Positions 55,728 to 64,000 of a DNA stretch of 64,000 nt are shown here, one piece after another. The notes under the pieces are model-generated. The model ran no database searches, was not told the origin of the DNA, and saw only the letters and a program-made list of their open reading frames with translations. The position numbers and the translations under genes were made by a program. Origin of the DNA: Tubulanus polymorphus (Eukaryota; Nemertea; Palaeonemertea; Tubulaniformes; Tubulanidae); the NCBI RefSeq assembly GCF_964204645.1, contig NC_134032.1, positions 13,572,275-13,636,274 of the forward strand. Direction: 5' to 3'. Within the stretch, counting starts at the first letter, position 1, and every line of letters starts with the position of its first letter.

Positions 55728-56405
55728 TAAAAAAGTAATGTAAAGGGTAGATAGGCGGCCGGCCGGGTCAACATTTAAGCTCAGCAGAGCGGAGAAACAA
55801 GGTATCAATTTTTTTTAGCCTAGAAATCAATAGGAAGAATTGTCAATTATTCTACTCACATTCTGCAGCACTGGATGTCAAGTTCATTAGACATTATCTC
55901 ACTGGGGATCCTGCAGAACTTGGGCGTTGATTTCACCAGCAGTTGTTTCACTAGGAGTAGTTTCACTTCTGGAGCACTCTCGATTTCATTTGTAGTGTCT
56001 GTTGATGATTCAACTCAAAGCGTTTCTATTATTTAATTGAAATCAAAAGTGGCAGTCAAAAAACGGACAATTAAATAATCGATCAAACAAAACTTTTGAA
56101 AATTTGATTTACTTACTTGGAACAAGTGCAATAGATATTGAATGAATGGTCTGTTTGTGATGAGATGGTAACAGGAGATACGCCCATATTTAATATCTCT
56201 GAAGAATAAAAAAGTAAATGAAAAACTCATTTCAAAATGTGTGATTGATAATTTCTTAAAAACAAAATCGAGTTTCAGTCTGAATACATACCACATATAT
56301 TTCTATCATAATCAACGATTGACTGAAAGTGTCAAGGGCTGCTGCTGTTGAGGCTGTTCATTACATGGTGAATCAACCTCTCACATGGTATTGGACTGAC
56401 TCACT

Positions 56406-57200
56406 GGAGGTAGATTCTGCAGCACTTTCAAGTCAAGTTCACCAGACAGTGTCTCACTGGGGATAGATTCTGAGCACTTTGAAGTCAATTTCACCAGACT
56501 GTGTCTCACTGGGGATAGATTCGGCAGCACTTTTAAGTCAATTTCACCCGACAGTTTCCCACTGAGGGTAGATTATGCAGTACTTTGAAGTCAAGTTCAC
56601 AACACAGTGTCTCACTGGGGATGGATTCTGCAGCACTTTGAAGTCAATTTCACCAGACAGTTTCCCACTGAGGGTAGATTCTGCAGTACTTTGAAGTCAA
56701 GTTCACCACACAGTGTCTCACTGGGGATGGATTCTGCAGCTCTTTGAAGTCAATTTCACCAGACTGTGTCTCACTGAGGATAAATTCTGCAGTACCTTGA
56801 TGTCAAATTCACCAGACAGTGTCTCACTTGGGGTAGATTCTGCAGCACTTTGAAGTCAAGTTCACCAGGCAGTTTCTCACTGGGGGTAGATTCTGCAGCA
56901 CTTTCAAGTCAAGTTCATCAGGCAGTGTCTCACTGGGGATAGATTCTGCAGCACAATGAAGTCAAGTTCACCAGCCAGTGTCTCACTGGTGATAGATTCT
57001 GCATTTCTTTGAAGTCAATTTAACCAGACAGTCTCTCACTGGGGATAGATTCAACAGCACTTTGAAGTCAAGTTCACCAATGTCTCAGTTGGGATATATT
57101 TTGCAGTACTTTGAAGTCAAGTTCACCACACAGTGTCTCACTGGGGAGAGATTCTGCAGCACTTTGAAGTCAAGTTCACCAGATAATGTCTCACTAGGGG
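56406..57200 (-). repeat. 53-bp minisatellite, about 15 units
   Basis: Unit GGATAGATTCTGCAGCACTT plus TGAAGTCAATTTCACCAGACTGTGTCTCACTGG. At 53 bp the frame is not kept between units, so it is not a coding repeat. Single diverged units lie at 52100, 55862, 59925, 60380, 60550, 60700, 61500, 62440 and 63710, inside the larger repeat family, so the array seems amplified from it. Confidence 0.93.
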
Positions 57201-57204
57201 TAGA

Positions 57205-58815
57205 TTTCTGACAGACGTTGGGAGGGACAGTCAAGGGTTTGATTAACGGATGTCGGGAGGTACAGTTGAGGGTTTGATGAACGGATATCGGGAGGGACAG
57301 TCGAGGGTTTGATGTACTGATGTCGGGAGGTACAGTCGAGGGTTTGATTAACGGATGTCGGGAGGTACAGTGGATGGTTTGATGTATGGATGTCAGGAGG
57401 TACAGTCGAGGGTTTGAACGGGTTTCGAGAGGTTGTCATGGGTTTGATGTACGGATGTCGGGAGGTGCAGTCGAGGGTTTGATGTACAGATGCCGGGAGG
57501 TACAGTCGAGGGTTTGGTGAACAGATGTCGGGAGGTACAGTCGAGGGTTTGGTGAACGGATGTCGGGAGGTATAGTCAAGGGTTTGATGTACTGAGGTCG
57601 GGAGGTACAGTCGAGGGTTTGAACGGGTTTCGAGAGGTTGTCATGGGTTTGATGTACGTATGTCGGGAGGTACAGTCGAGTGTTTGATGAACGGATGTCG
57701 GGAGGTACTGTCGAGGGTTTGATGTACGGATGTCGGGAGGAAGTCGGGGGTTTGATGAACGGATGTCAGGAGGTAGAGTCGGGGGTTTGATGAACGGATG
57801 TCGGGAGGTACAGTCGAGGGTTTGGTGCACTGATGTCGGGAGGTACAGTCGAGGGTTTAATGTATGGATGTCAGGATGTACAGTCGAGGGTTTAATGTAT
57901 GGATGTCGGGATGTACAGTCGAGAGTTTGATGTACTGATGTCGGGAGGTACAGTCGAGGGTTTGATGAACGGATGTCGGGAGGTGCAGTCGAGGGTTTGA
58001 TGTACGGATGTCGCGAGGCGCAGTCGAGGGTTTGATGAACAGATGTCGGGAGGTACAGTCGAGGGTTTGATGTACTGATGTCGGGAGGTTCAGTCGAGGG
58101 TTTGACGTAAGGATGTCGGGAGGTACAGTCGAGGGTTTGACGTAGGGATGTCGGAGGTTCAGTCGAGGGTTTGATGAAGGGATGTCGGAGGCACAGTCGG
58201 GGGTTTGAACGGGTTTCGAGAGGTACAGTCGAGGGTTTGATGTACTGATGTCGGGAGGTACAGTCGAGGGTTTGATGAACGGATGTCGGGAGGTGCAGTC
58301 GAGGGTTTGATGTACGGATGTCGCGAGGCGCAGTCGAGGGTTTGATGAACAGATGTCGGGAGGTACAGTCGAGGGTTTGATGTACTGATGTCGGGAGGTT
58401 CAGTCGAGGGTTTGACGTAAGGATGTCGGGAGGTACAGTCGAGGGTTTGACGTAGGGATGTCGGAGGTTCAGTCGAGGGTTTGATGAAGGGATGTCGGAG
58501 GCACAGTCGGGGGTTTGAACGGGTTTCGAGAGGTACAGTCGAGGGTTTGATGTACAGAGGTCGGGAGGTAAAGTCGAGGGTTTGATGTACGGATGTCAGG
58601 AGGTGCAGTCAAGGGTTTGATGTACTGATGTCGGGAGGTACAGTCGAGGGTTTGATGTATGGATGTCGGGAGGTACAGTCGAGGGTTTGATGTATGGATG
58701 TCGGGAGGTACAGTCGAGGGTTTGATGTATGGATGTCGGGAGGTTCAGTCGAGGGTTTGATGTACGGATGTCGGGAGGTACAGGCGAGGGTTTGAATGGG
58801 TTTCGAGAGGTTGTC
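57205..58815. repeat. 35-bp minisatellite with an internal 310-bp duplication
   Basis: Unit GTCGGGAGGTACAGTCGAGG plus GTTTGATGTACGGAT. About 45 units with variants (GAACGGGTTTCGAGAGG blocks). The segment ~57925-58234 is repeated at ~58235-58544 with a constant 310-bp offset and no mismatch noticed. Confidence 0.95.
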
Positions 58816-58829
58816 ATGGGTGAATCGCT

Positions 58830-59145
58830 GTAGTAGGGTATTAAAGAGTTCAGGGTAATGATTACACAAGCCTATTGTCCACAATTCTATCAATTACAGC
58901 CACCTTTCAAGTGCAAGGTTTTAGAAGATTCGTTAGGTGGAAGAATTAGTATTTAAGTGGGAGATTTTGATAGATTAAGAGTTAGGTTGAAGAAGGAATA
59001 TTTATACGTGCTATAAGTTGAGAAGAGTTTGTCAAAAGGTGGCTGTAACTGATAGGATTGAAGACACCTGGCAGTAGAATGGAGATTGAAATAAGGTAAA
59101 ATGAGATGCCTGGGCTGGGGAGAGAGAAGGGATAGTTTTTGAGTT
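58830..59145. mobile_element. Conserved palindromic module between two minisatellites, copy 2
   Basis: CCTATTGTCCACAATTCTAT...CCACCTTTCAAGTG (from 58871) is inverted against GTCAAAAGGTGGCTGTAACTGATAGGATTGAAGACACC (to ~59068). Homologous over ~250 bp to 50746-51050. Confidence 0.7.
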
Positions 59146-59154
59146 ATGGGAAGA

Positions 59155-59875
59155 CAGTTGAAGTCAAGGTGGGAATATGGGATGTCAAGGGGCGTGGTAC
59201 AGGTTGAAGTCGAGGTGGGATGAGGGGATGTCGAGGGGCGTGGTACAGGTTGAAGTCAATGTGGGATGAGGGGATGTCGAGGGGCGTGGTACAGGTTGAA
59301 GTCAATGTGGGATGAGGGGATGTTGAGGGGTGTCGTACAGGTTTAAAGGAGGGGATATCAAGGGGCTTGGGATAGGTTGAAGTCAAGGTGGGATGAGGGG
59401 ATGTCGAGGGGTGTGGTACAGGTTGAAGTCGAGGTGGGGGGGGGATGTCGAGGGGTGTGGTACAGGTTGAAGTCGAGGTGGGATGAGGGGATGTCGAGGG
59501 GCGTGGTACAGGTTGAAGTCAATGTGGGATGAGGGGATGTTGAGGGGTGTCGTACAGGTTTAAAGAAGGGGATATCAAGGGGCTTGGTATAGGTTGAAGT
59601 CAAGGTCGGATGAGGGGATGTCGAGGGGTGTGGTACAGGTTGAAGTCAAGGTGGGATGAGGGGATGTCGAGGGGCGTGGTACAGGTTGAAGTCAAGGTGG
59701 AGGGATGTCGAGGGGTGTGGTACAGGTTGAAGTCGAGGTGGGGGGGATGTCGAGGGGTGTGGTACAGGTTGAAGTCAAGGTGGGGGATGTCGAGGGGTGT
59801 GGTACAGGTTGAAGTCGAGGTGGGGGATGTCGAGGGGTGTGGTACAGAAGTCAAAGAGAGGGGTTGCAGGGGGTT
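59155..59875. repeat. 46-bp minisatellite, about 16 units
   Basis: Unit GGATGAGGGGATGTCGAGGG plus GCGTGGTACAGGTTGAAGTCAAGGTG. Some units have lost GATGAGG. A variant unit (GATATCAAGGGGCTTGG) occurs twice. Confidence 0.95.
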
Positions 59876-62165
59876 GAAGTGAGAACTGGTGTTTGCAGCG
59901 CACTTGACTAATTTCATGGTTTCACAGCACTTGGGATGTCAGGTTCGCCAGACAGTGCCTCAATGGAGCAGTTCTGCGGCACTTGGAATCCATGTCACAT
60001 TTGTGGAACTTAATTGTGATGACAGTTTCATTTCTGCTCTATTGGTTTTCAGAGCTCTCCGTAAATGATTCCACAACAGGTGTTTCTAAAATCAATACAA
60101 ACATACATGCCTTAAGAACGTTGCTATTTTTCTTCATCTTGAAATAGGGGATTGGCCTTGTTATTCATTGATTTGTTTTGATTCAGTGTCCCTTACAAGC
60201 GCCAGAATGGGGTTAACGTTGTTGGTTGCCTAGTTTAACAAGTTGAAATATTCGAAATAACCGTAACTATATTAAGGTAGCCAAATAACGACATCATTGA
60301 TAATGGATGAGACCAAAATTTGAAAATATGTTTTACTTACTGGGAATCTTTTGTTGAATAATTGGTCAGTTCGTGAAAAGATGGCGAGTTCACCAGACAG
60401 TGTCTTACTATGGGGTAGATTCTGCAGAACTTGAATCCATCTCATCTCAAATGGTACTGAACTGTAAATGAAATACAAGATTCATTATGAACATACTTAG
60501 AAACAATAGGAAAGATCTTAAATTTCCAATTTTACACAGTTCTTCTCACATTCTGTAGCACTTAGGATGCCTCCAGTTCACCAGACCATATCTCATTGGG
60601 GGTAGATTCTACAATACCCGGTACTTCGATCGGATGGTGGTGTTGCACCTTTCATCTGAGGGAAACCAAAAAATCCTGCAGTATTTGGAACTCAAGTTCA
60701 CTGGACAGTGTCTCACTGGGGATAGATTCTGCAGTACTTGCAAATCATTTTTCATGGCGCTGATCTAAAGTAGAATTAAGAATTAGAAATTGATATACAT
60801 TTTCAAACATGGAAACCAATAGTTAGATTTCCAAATTTACACGTTTCTCCTCACATTCTGTAACACTCCGATGCTGAGGTCACCAGTCTCTCATTGGAGG
60901 TGGATGGAGTCTACAATAGTTGCATATCAAGTTGATCAGGGTCTCACCAGTGACAGATTCTGCAGCACTCTTGAATTCAATAGTGGAATTTGTGAATTAA
61001 TCAACACCAAGCATTTCTAAATCAGTACAAAATTGTATAAAAGGCGAGTATTTGCCAAAGAGGAAGCCAAAAATGGGAATAATTGATAATGGATGATATC
61101 AAACTTTGAAAACTAGTTTTACTTACTCAGACTTAATGTCGAATGAATGAGTCTGTTTGTGAAGAGAACATATTGCACCATTTATCTGAAGGAAAACAAA
61201 AAATAGATGAAAAACTCATCACTAAAGATAATTGATGATTTCTTGATTTCGGTGTGTATACATACCACTAGTATTTCTATCATAATCTGTAAGTTTCAAG
61301 GGCTGCTGCTGTTCCTGCTGCTGCTGCTCAAGTCGTCCTATCTAAATGATGTTCTTTATAGACTTGTTCATTACATAGAGGATCAACCTTTAAAATAGTA
61401 TTGAACTGAAAATAAAATAAAAGATACTTCATTCATTTTCAAACATAGAAACCATATAGGGAGGATTACCAATATGACATGATTCTACTCACATTCTTCA
61501 GCATTTGGGCGTCAAGATTACCAGACAGTGTCTCAATGGGGATGGATTATGCACGAGTACTTGAAATCCATCTCACGTGGGAATGAACTGAAAATCAAAT
61601 GAAAGATTCATTTTGAATATTTTTTCACAAAGACAGAAAAAAATGGAGGGTTTTCAAATTCCAATTTTACATATTTCTTCTGACATTCTGCAACACTTGG
61701 ATGCTGAGTTCACCAGGCTTTCACTGAGGGAAAATTCTAAAACACTTGGGTATCGAGTTAATCAGGCAGATTCTGCAGCACTTGAATCCTTTTGTGGAGT
61801 TTGTGATTGATCCAACTTTGAATAGATGGCAAGAAAAGATATTTCGCCTTTCATCTGAAAGAAGGCCCAGAGAACATCCGAATTAGTCAATAAGGACAGC
61901 CAAACAACAGGCATTACTGATGATGGATTAAATCAAATTTTGAAAACATGTGTAACTTACTTGGAATATAATGTCGAATGAATAGTCCATTTGTGAAGAG
62001 AGGATTAGAGAACAAATAGCATCTTTCAACTGAAGAAAAACAACAAATTTATAAATGCACTTCAAAGAATGACTGGTGTGACTTCTTAAAAGAAAATCGA
62101 TTTTCGGTTTGGATACAAACCACTTATATTTTTATCGTAATCAACAATGGACAGTAAGTGACGGG

Positions 62166-62233
<68 letters not shown>

Positions 62234-64000
62234 TGCTGCTACTGCTGTTGGCGCTGCTCAAGTGCGATCAAAATGATGTTCTTTATGGACTTGTTCATTA
62301 CACATTGATCGACCTTTTACATGGTATTGAACTGAAAATAAAATAAAAGATTCTTTATTAATTCATTTTCAAATATAGAAACCAATAGGGAGAATTGCCA
62401 ATTTTACACAATTCTACTTACATACTGCAGTAATTGGACGTCAAGTTTACCAGACAGTGTCAGGGGTGAAGATTTTGCAGTACTTGCAAATCATTTTTCA
62501 TGGCGCTGATCTAAAGTAGAATTAAGAATTCGAAATTGATATACATTTTCAAACATGGAAACCAATAGTTAGGATTTCCAAATTTACACGTTTCTCCTCA
62601 CATTCTGTAACACTCCCATGCTGAGGTCACCAGCCACTCATTGGAGGTGGATGGAGTCTACAATAGTTGCATATCAAGTTGATCAGGGTCTCACCAGTAA
62701 CAGATTCTGCAGCACTCTTGAATCCAATTGTGGAATTTGTGAATGATTCCACACCAGGTGTTTCTAAATCAGTACAATATTGTATAGCAGATGAGTATAA
62801 ACAGCGCCAGCCAAAAAACAGGCATAATTGATAATGGATGATATCAACTTTGAAAACTAGTTTTACTTACTCAGACTTAATGTCGAATGAATGAGTCTGT
62901 TTGTGAAGAGAACATATTGCATCATTTATCTGAAGGAAAACAAGAAATAGAAAAAAATTATTTCTGCAGATTATTGATGATTTCTTTATTTTGGTCTGAA
63001 TACATACCACTAATATTTCTATCGTAATCAAATGAGTGTCAGGGCGGCGGCTTCTCAGGCCCGATCAAAATGATGTTCTTTATGGACTAACTTGTTCATT
63101 ACTTAGAGAATCAGCTTGTTACATGGTATTGAACTGAACATGAAATGAAAGATTCTTCATAGATTAATTTTCAAACAAAGAAACTAGTAGGGGTAATTTC
63201 CAATTCTAACTTTTTCTACTCACATTCTGGAGCACTTGTATGCTGATTTCACCAGATAAAAACGGGCATTATCAATAATGGACGATACCAAACTTAAAAA
63301 AATATGTTTTACTTACTAGAAATCAACTGCGATCAAGTGTCCAATTTAGTGTTTGTGGAGAGGATGGTGAGAGAACATACGGCTCATATTTCTTTCATCT
63401 AAAGAAAAATAGAAAATTATTGGAAATGTATTTCAAAAGATGATTATTATATTATATAAAATGAAATTGAATTTCGGTCTGAACACATACCACTTATGTT
63501 TCTATTGTAATCAACGATGGACTGTAAGTGTCAAGGGCTGCTACAGTTCAGATCACTTTGATCAAAATGAAAATCCTTATAGACCCGTGCATTACATAGA
63601 TATTCCAACCTTTTACATGGTATTGAACTGAAAATAAAAGATTCTTCATAAATCCATTTTCAAACATAGAAACCAATAGGGAGCTTTTCCAATTTTGCAG
63701 AATTCTACTCACATTCTACAGCACTTGGACGTCAAGTTTACCGGACAGTGTCTCACTGGGGATAGATTCTGCAGTACTTGCAAATCATTTTTCATGACAC
63801 TGAACTAGATTAGAATAAATAATTCATCAGGAATAATTCATTTTCACACATAGAAAACAACAGTGAGGATTTCCAAATTTACACATTTCTTATTACATTC
63901 TTTGGCACTTCGATGCCGAGTTTACCAGTATCTATCTTGCATATCAAACTGATCAGCGTCTCACCAGTGACAAATTCTGCAGCACTCTGAATCCAATTGT
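59876..64000 (-). repeat. Higher-order repeat of ~0.87-kb units with splice-like signals
   Basis: Units recur at ~860-890 bp, with closest resemblance at ~1745 bp (60761 and 62507, 61263 and 63007), so the higher-order unit has two subunits. On the minus strand each has polypyrimidine-AG starts (TTTTCCTTCAG, CTGATTTAG, TTTTATTTTCAG) and GTAAGTAA donors (60331, 61121, 61951, 62861, 63311; also 53301 and 56111). The 60-200 nt between them do not keep one reading frame across copies. It could be a noncoding spliced transcript, a decayed multigene family, or a mobile-element array. It continues past the right edge. Confidence 0.6.
62168..62255. repeat. CTG/GCT trinucleotide microsatellite
   Basis: About 26 nearly pure CTG units with one CTT and one CTA interruption. 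A shorter related run lies at 61300-61330 in the equivalent place of the neighbouring repeat unit. Confidence 0.95.

Larger units (their letters stand above)
53450..55821. mobile_element. TIR element (CCTTGTTTCTCCGC family) split by a 2.2-kb insertion
   Basis: Left end AAGGCTAAACAAAAATGATACC and right end GGTATCAATTTTTTTTAGCCT match the intact copy at 51715-51939 in inverse orientation. The two halves meet at GATTTTAAA | AAAGTAATG, exactly where the insertion 53562-55727 sits. Confidence 0.8.

Noticed and set aside
57194-59917. Several minus-strand frames rich in HQTLDCTSRHPYIKP or TTPLDIPSSH repeats
   Set aside because: They are translations of the 35-bp and 46-bp minisatellites; unit lengths are not multiples of three and the frames break within a few units.
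62158-62346. Poly-leucine reading frame
   Set aside because: Direct translation of a CTG microsatellite inside the higher-order repeat.

Overview
This window is metazoan nuclear DNA. Its genes are split into many short exons with GT/AG introns, poly(A) signals lie shortly after several stop codons, and introns and intergenic DNA are full of small palindromic elements and minisatellites. The gene set is a tandem alpha-1,2-fucosyltransferase pair, a PAN-like/mucin/C-type-lectin secreted protein, and a matrix metalloproteinase. Together with the repeat style this suggests a marine invertebrate, perhaps a lophotrochozoan. That placement is inference; nothing here fixes the species.

Layout. At 1-4 kb are two single-exon GT11 fucosyltransferase genes in tandem on the minus strand; the first runs off the left edge. 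At 4-8.4 kb is repeat-rich intergenic DNA. At 8.6-18.8 kb (minus) is a complete 16-exon mitochondrial NAD(P) transhydrogenase gene (NNT, 1069 aa). At 20.3-27.3 kb (plus) is a complete 9-exon NADP-dependent isocitrate dehydrogenase (448 aa) with a mitochondrial-type presequence. The two are head to head, about 1.5 kb from ATG to ATG. At 27.3-33.6 kb is a gene-poor stretch. At 33.6-35.2 kb (plus) is a 3-exon secreted protein with a PAN-like domain, a Thr/Pro mucin-like linker and a C-type lectin domain. At 36.2-40.5 kb (minus) is an 8-exon gene of uncertain family (708 aa, faintly perilipin-like). At 41.6-47.4 kb (minus) is a 10-exon secreted matrix metalloproteinase (550 aa). From 48 to 64 kb no convincing protein gene is seen. 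That part holds minisatellites of 35, 40, 46 and 53 bp, a triple nest of inverted-repeat elements, and a higher-order repeat whose units carry splice-like signals on the minus strand.

How the genes relate. NNT (NADH + NADP+ to NAD+ + NADPH, driven by the proton gradient) and mitochondrial NADP-isocitrate dehydrogenase are two main sources of matrix NADPH, and here they share one divergent promoter region. The fucosyltransferases, lectin-like protein and metalloproteinase all act in the secretory pathway or outside the cell, but nothing in the sequence links them into one pathway.

All exon maps were read by eye from splice consensus, reading-frame continuity and knowledge of the families. For NNT, IDH, the metalloproteinase, the lectin and the 36-40 kb gene, every junction closes in frame with no internal stop.
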